From Larix kaempferi (taxonomy: Eukaryota > Streptophyta > Pinopsida > Pinales > Pinaceae): 64,000 nt of DNA. The stretch lies in assembly GCA_027924585.1 (NCBI GenBank), contig BSBM01001446.1:1178001-1242000 (forward strand), read 5' to 3'. The translations under genes were made by a program, and so were the position numbers. The notes under the pieces are model-generated. The model searched no databases, was not told the origin of the DNA, and saw only the letters and a list, made by a program, of their open reading frames with translations. Shown here in pieces: positions 43,841-54,596 of this stretch (positions within the stretch are counted from its first letter, which is position 1; each line of letters opens with the position of its first letter).

Positions 43841-45400
43841 ACACAACAACTTAAATTGCATGATTAGAAAACATCTCATAGTTTTCAGAACAAATTCTTA
43901 CACAAAGAAATATGCCATACAGTCATGCAATTATCTTAGCCAATGCTTCAATACAACATTTATCCATATTTCGTAACTTTCTAGATGCCTTCCAATCTCT
44001 ACCAGAACATTGTTAAGAGTGTGCACAACTCCCAACATGTCAGCAAAGAGGTTTCATTCTAGATAAGTAGCAATGGAATGTTGTACAGTGCCATAGGCCA
44101 CTTACCCATGCATATTAGGAGTATATTGTTCATCAATGCAATTATTCTAATATGCATAATACACAACCTAATTCTAGGAACATCAGTATATACATTATTG
44201 AACAGTATTATTTAAGAAATGACAATTCAAATACTTATCTTTGTTTATTCGTTGGGTGGAGTCCCTTTGAGTCTTCGCTTCCTTGCAGGAGCTGCTGGAG
44301 TCCTAATCTGAAGTAGCTTCTTCTACACCTTTCTATTGTGGGATGTAGAGAGATGGTCAACTCCCTCTGAATATCTGCATCCTTGCATAAACCACTGGAG
44401 TGTACTCCCTCTTGATCTTTGCTTCCTGGATTACCTGTTCTTGAATCTCATATTCATCCTTGGTCCCTATGCATGCTTATTAGTATCATGAATGTGTTAT
44501 CCTTGTGATCTCATATAAAATCATACATTCATTAGTATACTATTAAAACACAATAATCTCAAGCATGTATAGTCATGATCATTTCAAACAGAAATAATAA
44601 GCATTAGCATTCAAGGTTTATGTAGGATTCTCATGGTTAGTCAAATCATAAGAAACATAACATGTCTAAACCTGTAATTACTCAAACCTATGACTCTTCA
44701 GGTTAGTTGAATCATCAATCAAGATAAGAGATATAAAAGGCATAAAACCTGTGATTATTCAAACCTATACCATCATGATTCTTCTGGTTTGTCATATCAT
44801 CAATTATGGTAAGAAACATAATATGCATACAATCATGATTATTCAAACCTATGACTTCATGAATAATCATTATCAACAACAGTATAAGATCCTAACACAA
44901 GGTAGGATTCTATCTTGATATAGGAAAAACATACCTGGATTAGCATGATAGCTATTTATGTCTAACATACTCACATGATGTCTTCTTGTTCTTCTTCAAT
45001 GACTTGTGCTAGTAACATGTATATCTCATAGGTTATAACTATTACAAAACCAAGTTATACATACCTCGTAAATGGATCTTCTATAAGATCCATGACAATG
45101 GATGACTCTTTGTCCTCATGTCATCATGATCATATGTTCTTGAACTGGAACATGATTTGCCTTTCTTGGTGTACCTTTCATGTTAGTAGACAACATAAAC
45201 CTCATACAACACCATAATGCATTAGTACAATCATAAGTGTCAACACCCTAACCAATGAATATCTTCTATCATGCATTCATAATTTTGTTAAGGAGATACG
45301 ACAAAACTAAAATCAAAATTGTACTAACCGTAATAACATGAAGACAAACATACCATAAACTTAATCATGGACAAATATCGAAACATACCTCGATGAGTCA
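43841..45400 (-). other. Non-coding, intron-like middle region of C
   Basis: Homologous to A 3305-4429 and B 27061-28342, on the minus strand, with the same GTATGT-type donor sites and the shared conserved block at 44036-44062. No protein domain was found. Confidence 0.6.
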
Positions 45401-46854
45401 TACCTGTCGAGATCGCTTGTAATCTTCTTATGTAAGGCCTTAGCCTCATCTCCCTCTGAAACAAGAACTTCTTCACTCATGTAGATGATCAATCCATCTT
45501 CTTCTAGGATTAACCCAATCCACTTGATTTGCAAGAACTGGACCTGGAGCTGGATATGGGTTTGTCAAAGAAACCCCAAAAATTCAAAGTTTGAATTTCA
45601 AACTTCCGAAAGGATAGAAATATGCGCCTTGATGAGCTGATCAAACTGGTATATTCAGAATTTGAAAACTGCAAAGTTTCACTCCTCAATTTTGCCTTTG
45701 AAACTTTCGGATTCACTGTACGTGACCCTGAACTGGGGTTTGATGAAGCCCACTCTTCTGCCCAATCAAAAGGTTTGATTCAAATCTCTAAGCTTCTATT
45801 TTTCTGAGGAGCTTCCAGCCGTGGTCACAGATTTAAAAAATTCCCATTTTTACAGAAGCCCTAATTTTCCACTTTTCTGATCAAAGTCCCGAACTAGGGT
45901 CTAATCAAGCCCGGCCTTCTTCCCAACCAAAAATTCTGATCTTGGTCTCTAAATTTCTATTTTGATGAGTAGCATCCAGCCGTGGTCTCGGATTACAAAA
46001 ATTCCAACTTTCTACGAAGCCCTAAATTCCGGAAGCCATGAATGAAGGTACTAAAAAATAATTCTGTTTTGACAGAAATATGTACCTGATTGTTTCTGGT
46101 GTAACTCCAAACTTTTCGATCCACAGGGTATGAAAATGTTTTCTGAGATAGCCTGACCTGTTATCTTTCCATCCTGACAGGTCTGACCTCAATTGGATTC
46201 TCTGAGAGAGAGTTATTCCAAATGTCGCAATGTGACCTGTTTTGGGATAATTCAGGAGAGCAAACTTGTACGGCATGCCACGTGTCATTGTTTGAACTTT
46301 GGCCTCTGAAAACGTTTCCTGAGATAGCTCGGCCTGTTATATTTCCATCCTGACAGGTCTGACCTCAATTGGAATCTCTGAGAGAGAGTTATGCGAAGTG
46401 TCGTAACGTGACCTATTTATGGGATAATACAGGAGAGTGAACTTGTACAGCGTGCCACGTGTCACTGGTTCAACTTCGGCCTCTGAAAACGTTTTTTGAG
46501 ATAGTACAGACTGTGTAATACCTGTCACTTTTTATGAAATTTCATTTGGAGCTTCCTATCCCAAGATATGACCTTTTTCCCAACGTCACCTGATTTTGAC
46601 TCAGCTCTGGAAGAGGCAGAAACCCTATATTGTACTGATCATAAATCACAAAGTGCAACGAATTAGAGGTTTTCCTTTGGACACAAGGTACATGGAGATC
46701 TTAGCTTCGGAATGTCACAATTTCAGATCCGAAAACTTCACCAAAACGGATTTATAGTGAAAGTGCTACGATGACTGGTTTTTTCTATATCAAGCCCTAG
46801 CATCGTAAGTGCAACAAGTGTCATACATGCCATATCATGCCTTCTTTCAGGCTA
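45401..46854 (-). repeat. Leader of C with a 176-bp tandem duplication
   Basis: Homologous to B's leader, including the tandem duplication (units beginning near 46212 and 46388 on the plus strand). Gag is absent. Confidence 0.75.
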
Positions 46855-46866
46855 GCTCTGATACCA
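46855..46866 (-). other. Primer binding site of C (tRNA-iMet type)
   Basis: Minus-strand TGGTATCAGAGC, directly next to the 5' LTR. Confidence 0.92.
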
Positions 46867-47516
46867 TGTTAAATTTTTAGAATTTACTTCAATCTGATCT
46901 AGGATCTTAACTGAGAGAACAACATGTACAACATATCTACAGCATATCAATCATGGAGACAATAATGCAAGCACACAAGAGACACAAAGATTTACTTGGG
47001 GAAAACCATAAAGGTGAAAAACCCCAATAACTTCCTCAGATATAGATAGAGCAATGATACAACCAACCAAGAGAGATAGCCATAACCTAGTAGCAGATCC
47101 TCCTCCTCCATAAGTGCGCCACTCCTCCTTGAGTGCATGTGTGAGAAGTGAGTGAGCAAATAGAGTGCCTCCCACACTCTATTTATACTTGACTTGACTT
47201 GTCTTTTTACCTAACTCATGTAGAATCGAACTTTACCACATAACATAATGCTGAGTGGGCAGACCCCCAATAGGGTGGTCTAATAACCCTTTGACCCACA
47301 TGGCCGACCCCCAATAGGGTGGTCTAATAACCCTTTGACCCAAATGACTTATACAGGGCCGACCCCAAATAAGGTGGTCTAATAACCCATCAAGTATAAG
47401 TTACGACACTTACAATATAAATGACGACACTTCCTTATAGAGGAATAATACCATCTCTATAGGAATACAATATACATATATGTGAAATACATTCCGAAGT
47501 TACATATACATCAACA
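46867..47516 (-). repeat. 5' LTR of C
   Basis: 650 bp, matching 40462-41111. TATA box at 47180-47187 on the minus strand. Right edge set by the TSD GTAAG. Confidence 0.95.
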
Positions 47517-47521
47517 GTAAG

Positions 47522-48441
47522 CGGGAGCCGGCATAAGGCTCAAGCAGCAAGCAGGATGATGCAATGCAATCACAACATGATATAACTGAGGCGAGTCCTT
47601 AAGGGAGATGGCCAGCATAAGACAAAATAGAGTATGAGTCTTCATCACAGCCTCATGGCATGACTAAAAAGGACTCCCAATCCTAAGGACAAACAATGGC
47701 ATGGGAACCAAAAGTATAATGGGGTTCTAACTAGGGTACCCATGTTTGGGAAAGCCCTACCGCCACATAACGACACTTCTATAACAGTGTGAAGGTTCCG
47801 TGTCAGTCATGAAGCAAGGTCGCACCTAGGGTTTATGAAAAATGGTCAACGGGTCAAATGTACAATGCATGTTAAAATGGCATCTAACCTATATGCCAGG
47901 TGTGAAACGTACCTGGTGTAGGTGTGAAATGGTTCAGAACAATTCTTGCCGAGGAAATCTATTGAAAAAACACTACTCCATGACACGATATTAGTTCATA
48001 ACGACTCAAAATGGAAAAAACTATAGAAAAGTGGGTCCATAAAATTATGAATAGTAATAAAAAATTTTAATTTTCAATTCATTTGCACTATTCACGAATT
48101 CGAAGTTTAGTGGTAAGTTTTCACTTCAAACTTCGAGTGCCGATCGTGGGAGCTACAAGCGACTGTTCAGTGAACCGTCTGGAGTAGGTTAGTGGTCACT
48201 TCCATACCATTCATTTAAGTGTTTTTATTTTAGTTTTGGTCGGTGGGATATTTTGTTTGGCCAAGCCCTAAATGGCCTCAGTGCTACCCGTGGGCTGTAA
48301 GTGTGTGGGTCGCGAGTAGGGCACCAAACGCGCAGTCAAAAAACTGACTGCCCACGTCTACCTGCAACTGTCTATAATCTAGCTCGCGAGTATGGCCATG
48401 AAGAAGTTTTTAAACATGATATTGACTAAAAATTTCTTGCT
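47522..48441. other. 3' non-coding part of G between C and the PMD gene
   Basis: No ORF with a recognisable domain. A splice acceptor-like CACTCCAG lies just before the PMD frame, so part may be 5' UTR or intron of that antisense gene. Confidence 0.5.
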
Positions 48442-49799
48442 TTGCACTCCAGGATGGTTCTAGAGTGGCGAGAACGAGAGCATGACCAGGTAGATGAGGC
48501 TGTGTGCAATGATTTGCAAGCTCAACAAGCATTGCAAGCATGTGGCTTATATAAATATTGGAGTCTCGGGAGCTTAAGGGCCAAAAACCTACTACTCCAT
48601 CATCTGATCAACTATTGGGATGTGGATTCTCAACACTTCATTATTAATGGGAAAACACTGACACTAGATGTAGAGGATATCTATTTTATTACTGGTTTGT
48701 CCAGTAGAGGGGAAATGGATAGTCTTCGGTCATGGACCGTGGGCGGTGGGATCGTTGTGCAAGACTACATGGTACGATATTGTCCTGCCAACACACGAGC
48801 AGTGGGAAGCCAAGTGAAAATCAATGCCATAATGGATCTGAGTACAAAGATCATTGTGGCTACTCTGGTGCGGATCACAGGATCCAAAGCACTACATCAG
48901 GCATCCAGATTAGTGATGTTCTATGCATCAAAATGCTTGCAACCTTCTATATTCGACTAGTGTACTACTCTACTGGTGTCTATGAAGACACAACTGACAG
49001 AATGAAAAGAGGGCAAGGCCAAAAACTTTGGGTATGGTAGCATCCTCTGCAGCTTCTTCTTTGAGAGAGTTTCAGGACTTATCTCGAGGGTGGATGTCTC
49101 TCCTCACAGTCTCCGAGATCCAGCCCTAACCCGATGGGCTGAGATACTAACAAGACAGGGTGGTGGTCATCTGGTGTCACCATATACTGAGGAGTTCTTC
49201 TGCTGGTGGAATCGGTAGGTGATTTCTATAGAGGACTATCCCTATGTGGGGATTGACTTCATACAGGATCGTGACATGCCACTCCCACCAGGCGTAACTT
49301 TCGGAGACATTGGTGAGTACTCTTTTGGTTTTGTGTTTTTAAATTTTAATGGATTTTTTTATTATAGTTGAAATGAAAAAAATCTTTTTGGTGGTAGTGC
49401 CATGTGCTAATGGGTGACTCTTTGCTCGCAGATAAAGGCCTAGTGACACCAGAGGGCTTCTCAAGACATGGTCATCGGGGTAGAGATGAGGTGGCAGCAG
49501 ATGCTGTAGCAGGGCGCACTCTCCAGACATTGCAACGCAACATATCATGGATGTTTGCTCGAGCTCCACCGATAGAGTTGGCCCGACTACCTGAGGCCAT
49601 GCATCACCAGGTAGTGGGTGTTCCCGGGGAGTGGGTGCAGTTGCTGCAACGGATGGAAAACGCAGCACAGTACTACTATGAGACACATCTCGTCGAGGTG
49701 GCAACTAGACCTCCTCGGAGGGAATATATATCCCAGGGTCTCATAATTTTTGTATCAATATGTATATTTTTTAGGGCTATGGGCTCCAATCTTGTATGA
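48442..49799 (+). pseudogene. Plant mobile domain (PMD) gene, antisense to G's pol
   Basis: A plus-strand gene inside minus-strand G. Block 1 (from 48442, with MVLEWRERE at 48451) carries the PMD-type start LYKYWSLGSLRAKNLL, LINYWDVDSQHFIINGK and LDVEDIYFITGLSSRGE. It continues in a second frame after about 48955 (SILCSFFFERV, RWAEIL, IEDYPYVGIDF, PLPPGVTFGDI), with two TAG codons. A GTGAGT donor at 49313 and a CTCGCAG acceptor ending at 49431 bound a 119-bp intron in correct phase, and block 2 (DKGLVTPEGFSRHG, up to YYYETHLVEVATRPPRRE) follows. PMD proteins occur in plant genes such as MAIN/MAIL1 and in gypsy and MULE elements. What they do for the element is not known. The frameshift and stops make this copy dead. 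Confidence 0.8.
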
Positions 49800-50021
49800 C
49801 ACTACCATTTTTGGACATATTTATATATATATACAACTTTGGTTCTTGATTCTACTATATGTGTGTATGGTACAAATGTATGAATGTATTTGTATTTATG
49901 TGCTTCATGATGAATGTGACAAATACCAATCTAATACATAGTTAGCGTATGCATCAAATATATAATTATGACTTCTCAGAATGTGAATATATGTAATTGA
50001 AACAAAATGTCTCTCCAAGAG

Positions 50022-50330
50022 TCATACCTTAAGGAAAATCTGTAGTAACGTAGGGTCTCGTACACGGTACTGCCCATTCAGCTGAGACACAACTAGTTGT
50101 GAATCGAGGTGGAATTCTAAAGACTGGATGTCATGTGAAATGGCATCCTGAAGTAGCTCAACAATGACACTATACTCAACCACATTGTTAGATGTAGGAC
50201 CGAGACAAGCACCTCCTGAGGACACAACTAGATGGTCAGGTGAAACGATAACCTAGGAAACAGAAGCAAGCTGCTGCGTATGTCGGCTAGCACCATCCAC
50301 GAAACCTAAGAACGTAGGACATCCCATTGA
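50022..50330 (-). pseudogene. Second RNase H (archaeal type) of G
   Basis: Minus strand: FVDGAS with the first catalytic Asp, a TAG, IVSPDHLVVSSGGACLG, NNVVEYSVIVELL with the catalytic Glu, HLDSQLVVSQLNGQYRVRDP with the next catalytic Asp. This is the archaeal-type RNase H fold known as a second RNase H in Tat-lineage gypsy elements. Here it lies after integrase, whereas the gypsy-type RNase H is in its normal place before integrase. One stop interrupts it. Confidence 0.82.
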
Positions 50331-50445
50331 CATTTGTCAATCAAATAGAGGCTAATCAGTAGGCTCGACAACCAAAAAGGAAACCTAGACTTTGTACAAA
50401 AAAAATATACAATAGTGTACAAAAGTATCATCCTAAACCATAGGT

Positions 50446-51545
50446 TTAAGCGTAATACAGCTTGAGGTAGAGCCCATTTCTAGGCTCCTTCAAGAAAAAT
50501 CCCTCGTAATCTTCTAACTCATAAGCTCCTTTTTCCAAGACACGCCTCATAATGTAACGACTGTGCCACATGGGATTGAACTTGCCTGCCCCCAGGGGTT
50601 CTTTAGCTTGGTCATACAAGAATACAAAGTCACCTTCTACATATTGCCGAGGATGGACAGACCTATAATATTGAACCTTCACATGATGCTTGTTAACATC
50701 AATGGCCATAGTAGCATCTCGATGGTGCTCATCAAGTTTCTTGAGGTGTACTAAACGTTGCTCAATCTCCGTCGTATTAGGGAGGAGCTCTATGGTTAGC
50801 TTGAGCGAAGGGATCTTGCACTCAATCGGTAAAAGTGAATCCCCACCATGAACTAACTGGAATGGTGAGAACCCGGTGGAAGTCTTAACTGCGGTTCGAT
50901 ATGCCCACAAAGTAGGATATAACATGATATGCCAATTGGTCTTGCTTTGTTGGATGGTACATTGGAGAATGTTCTTCAAAGACTTATTTACTGCTTCAAC
51001 CTAACCATTCACTTGAGGATAGTAGGAAGACGAGTGTTCCTGACGAAACCCAAGCTTGAGAGACAAATCCTCCATCATATTATTTTGAAAGTGACTGCCA
51101 TGGTCAGTGACAATATCTTTCGGGATACCGAATCAAGTGATAATCTGGTTAAACATGAAATGGGCTGCAGTAGCACCATCGGCTTTAACGGTAGGCATGG
51201 CCTCAGCCCACTTGGAAAAATAATCCATGGCCACGATAATATGGTGATGCCCCCCAGCCGAAGCTGGTTTGCAATCCATGAAATTTACCCCCCACTTGGT
51301 GAAGGGACCGATAGTGACGACCGTATGGAGGGGAGTTGGATGCGAGTGTATGTTCCGAGAAGACACCTAGCAACAGTGACATCTCTTCACAGCGTTAATA
51401 CAATCTTTAAAGATAGTAGGCCAAAAATAACCCGCTCGCATAATACGCTGGGCTGTAGCAAGCACGGATAAATGACAACCACATGCCCTCGCATGGAAAT
51501 CATTAAGTACCCACTCCGCTTCTTCGTGAGTCAAGCAATGACAGA
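50446..51545 (-). pseudogene. Integrase of G
   Basis: Zinc-binding N terminus (ARACGCHLSVLATAQRIMRAGYFWPT, shown here only by its motif order H-H-C-C) then the core: GVNFMDCKP (Asp), MDYFSKWAEA, VTDHGSHFQ (Asp), VEAVNKSLKNIL (Glu), WAYRTAVKTSTGFSPFQLVHG, and a C-terminal region ending LYLKLYYA with stop near 50446. It is split by stops near 51003 and 51366. Integrase inserts element DNA into the host. Confidence 0.88.
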
Positions 51546-51561
51546 GAATGGAATCCTTTCC

Positions 51562-52470
51562 TCAACGATACAAAGTGTCACTGGCGATAGTATAATCTTT
51601 AGCGTGATGGCTCACGCACCGTTGCTCGTCTTGTGAATAATGCGGAGGAAACTTCAAAGTTTGGACATACACAATGATATCCCCATACCAAGGTTCCTCG
51701 GTCGAGATGAGAAATAAGTGTTCATCCACAAAGGAATCTTCATGAATGACATTGTCATCAAGCCGTGGAAGGTCTGACATAAGTTCAACGAACACCAATG
51801 ATTTCACCGATTTCACAGAAGCAAAATCGAGATCAAATTCCTGAAGGATCACAATCCATTTATTATATTTACCCCCGATAAGGCGTCGTGATAGCACGAA
51901 TTGAAATAGATTGATATGAGCTACAACAGTGGTTGTTCGAAGCAAAACTTAATGCCATAATAGCTAGACTACGTGAACAGTCGCAAGTGCCAGCTTTTCT
52001 ACGTGGGTGTACCTTAGTTCAGTGTCTACTAAATTTTGACTAAGATAATAGATAACATGCTCAACAAGCGCATCATCTATCTGAACCAAGACCATGCCAA
52101 TAGTCTCTTGAGACGCGGCCACATAAAGAATGAAATCTCGTGTAAATTCTAGAGGACTAAGCACAGGGGCTGATACCAAATCTTTCTTAATGGCATCGAA
52201 AGACTGCTGGGCTCGCTCATCCCAGATAAAATGTGTGTCTTTATTCAATAGGCGTGTGAAACCTTTAGTAATACTGGCATAGTTAGCTATAAACCGACGC
52301 AGAAAAATATCTCTCCCTTGGAGGCTCTGAAGTTGTAATAGATTACGCAGAGGAGGAAACTGAAGTATTGCCTCAACTTTGAGAGGATCGACTCTAATAC
52401 CCTCCTTCGAAACTATGAATCCTAGAAGGCGACCAGTCCTAACAACGAAGATGTATTTGTTTGGATTCAA
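51562..52470 (-). pseudogene. Gypsy-type RNase H and linker of G
   Basis: RNase H pieces on the minus strand: FTRLLNKDTHFIWDERAQQSFDAIK, ILYVAASQETIGMVLVQ, HVIYYLSQNLVDTELRYTHVEK, then the linker with KWIVILQEFDLDFA and PWYGDIIVYVQTLKF. Stops separate the pieces near 51946. It matches the relic at 15820-16330. Confidence 0.86.
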
Positions 52471-52491
52471 TCAAATTTTGTAGTGGATACA

Positions 52492-53274
52492 TCATTCGAG
52501 AATCATACGGAGGTGCTTGGGGTGGTCCAATCTCTTATGAGAATGGCCAGCAATATCATCCAAGAAAACTTCCATAATCATCTTAAGATCGTGAAAGGCA
52601 TAGGTCATGGCTCGCTGAAAAGTGGCTCTGGCGTTTTTGAGGCTGAAGGGCATTTTTCGGTACGCAAATGTTCTCCATGGACAAATAAATTCCGTTTTAT
52701 GTTGGTCCGCGGGTTTGATTTGAATCTTATTATAACCGGAGAAGCCATCTATGAATGAAAATATCTCACTCCCCGCACAAGCATCCAATATTTGATCAAT
52801 GAATGGCTTGGGGAAGTTGTCTTTCGGACATGCACGGTTCAAATCTCTGAAATCAGTGCATACACTGATCGTTCCCTGCTTCTTATCCACACGAATGTGG
52901 TTTGACACCCATTCGGTAAGGGGAACGAGGTAGATGAAACCAACCTTGAGCAGTTTCTCCACCTTTGCCTTAATAGTAGCTGCCTTCCTACGGTTCACGA
53001 CATGTAAGCGTTGTCGAACTAGTTTAGCATCAGGATACGTTCTAATCTCATGTTCAACAATGTGGGGGTCTATTCCTGGCATCTCCTCATATGACCAAGT
53101 GAAAGCTTCCCGGATTGCAGTAAGAAAATCAGTGTAAATAGAAATCTCCTCAGGAGTGCAATCGGCAATGACGTAAACATTCTCAATCTTTCTGGGAGTG
53201 CGGGAGATGTTGATCGAAGTGGTTGGGGAAAGATTGGCCATATTCCCCTCCAAGAAAACATCATGCGACTGCAA
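52492..53274 (-). pseudogene. Reverse transcriptase of G
   Basis: An open stretch of 260 codons: VEHEIRTYPDAKLVRQRL, KVEKLLKVGFI, WVSNHIRVDKKQGTISVCTDF, LNRACPKDNFPKP, EIFSFIDGFSGYNKIQI, FAYRKMPFSLKNARATFQRAM, and MEVFLDDI (the active-site xLDD). The frame stops at 52492 just after the palm domain, before the thumb and RNase H. Motifs such as FSFIDGFSGYN fit Tat-like gypsy elements. Confidence 0.9.
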
Positions 53275-53882
53275 AAAGCCACAGGTTGACCAACCATCTC
53301 AGCTAGAGTCATCCTAAACTCCTCCTGCTCAATGAGCTCGAGGTTGGGAAGGAAATAAGAGCGATGGTGCATATCTTCCCAAGGCCTCTCACTACCACAC
53401 ATGGATTCGAGGATAGCTTCATCAGATGGAAAAGTATCATCGAGGCAATCGCGAGAGCAAGATGAGTTGGCTGCACAAACTGGTAGTGTAACGGGATCTT
53501 CTCCAACTTTCTAGGAAGAAGAGAGATCTAGATCTGCAGTGGTTTGTTGGATGTGATCATAAGTGAGCTCTGCTACAGATAAAGGCATAGACATCCCGAC
53601 GTGAGCAATGTCTCCAAACATAGAATCTGTGGATGGAAAAATCCATGGATCACCACAATAGGAAGTCTGGAATGGAATACTATTCGAAGGAGGAGGCGCA
53701 TTGTCGGAAATGGTTCCAATAAAATTCATAGGTGCATAATGGTTAAAAGTTCCCATTAATGAGGGGTACATCCCGACACCTATGTTCCCAGTTTCCGACT
53801 GAGAATCAGAAACTTGCGGGACTACAGATCCCATGGGTGCTGTGGAAGGAGTGCCAACATAGTCCAGCTGATCGATCATCAC
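53070..53882 (-). pseudogene. Protease-RT linker of G
   Basis: Acidic Pro/Ser/Met-rich sequence between protease and reverse transcriptase, in pieces (MIDQLDYVGTPSTAPMG, FQTSYCGDPWIFPSTDS). No domain recognised. It reads as polyprotein linker with stops at its edges. Confidence 0.55.
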
Positions 53883-53912
53883 AATCTTTCCTTCATGGGG
53901 AAAGCAAATAAC

Positions 53913-54395
53913 TCAAAACATAGTAGACGCGACAGCCTTCATTGCGTACATCCAGTTTCGACCCAGTAAAAGCTTGTAGTCAATGGGCGCATCAACCACT
54001 TTGACTTCAATAGGCACAGACTTACCTCCCAAGGAGACAACAAGGGAAGGGATAATTTCATGCGGCGTAAAAGACCTACCGTCGAATGTAGTGAGTGTAT
54101 TTCTCAACGCGAGTAGAGGAGGAGATCCAAGAGCTTTCCAACAAGTTAACGACATTACTGATGCGGAAGCACCTTCATCAACCATAGTACGTTTGACGAA
54201 GCTCTTAAGGAAAACCACCTGGATTTGAAAAGCCACGTGGTAAGGCAAGCGAGGTTGGACATCAGTAGTATCGAACTTGATAACACTAGGAATTCCCCCA
54301 TCCTGAACTCCTAACGCACTCAAAAGGGCATGCTTCTGACAAGGACAAGCTTGCAAAACTTCAAGAGCCAACATGGAACACGGATCTTGGCCCAA
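53913..54395 (-). pseudogene. Protease of G
   Basis: An open stretch with RTMVDEGASASVMSLTCWKA (the protease active-site Asp in a D-E-G-A-S setting used in some plant gypsy lineages), then TTFDGRSFTPHEIIPSLVVSLGGK and DYKLLLGRNWMYAMKAV. It is a normal retroelement aspartic protease by motif order and ends in a stop at 53913. Confidence 0.83.
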
Positions 54396-54596
54396 ATATT
54401 CTACTATGGAGTAGTTCTAGGTGGCTCGAGCATTAGGATTAGGCGTGGAGTGCTTGAGAACACCGTTTGGTATCCGCGACATAATAGAAGGCTTCTCGAT
54501 ATGCAAGGAATTATTAGGAGGAGGGGGAGGCTCATTCCCAAAATTCGGTTGTGGTGCACCATAATCACGTTGACGAGTAGCAACACAAACCTCTGA

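Larger units (their letters stand above)
40462..47516 (-). mobile_element. Element C: gag-less copia derivative
   Basis: A 7.06-kb minus-strand element with two 650-bp LTRs and target duplication GTAAG (40457-40461 and 47517-47521), inserted in the 3' non-coding part of G. It has an iMet primer site, a leader like B's, no gag, the intron-like region, an RT remnant with the same internal deletion as A, RNase H, tandem arrays and a polypurine tract. I count about eight LTR differences (1.2%), so it moved recently although it codes for no complete protein. Confidence 0.95.

Noticed and set aside
43118-43976. Plus-strand ORFs opposite C's RT and RNase H
   Set aside because: They are antisense shadows of the minus-strand coding sequence; the same shadow appears opposite A's RNase H.
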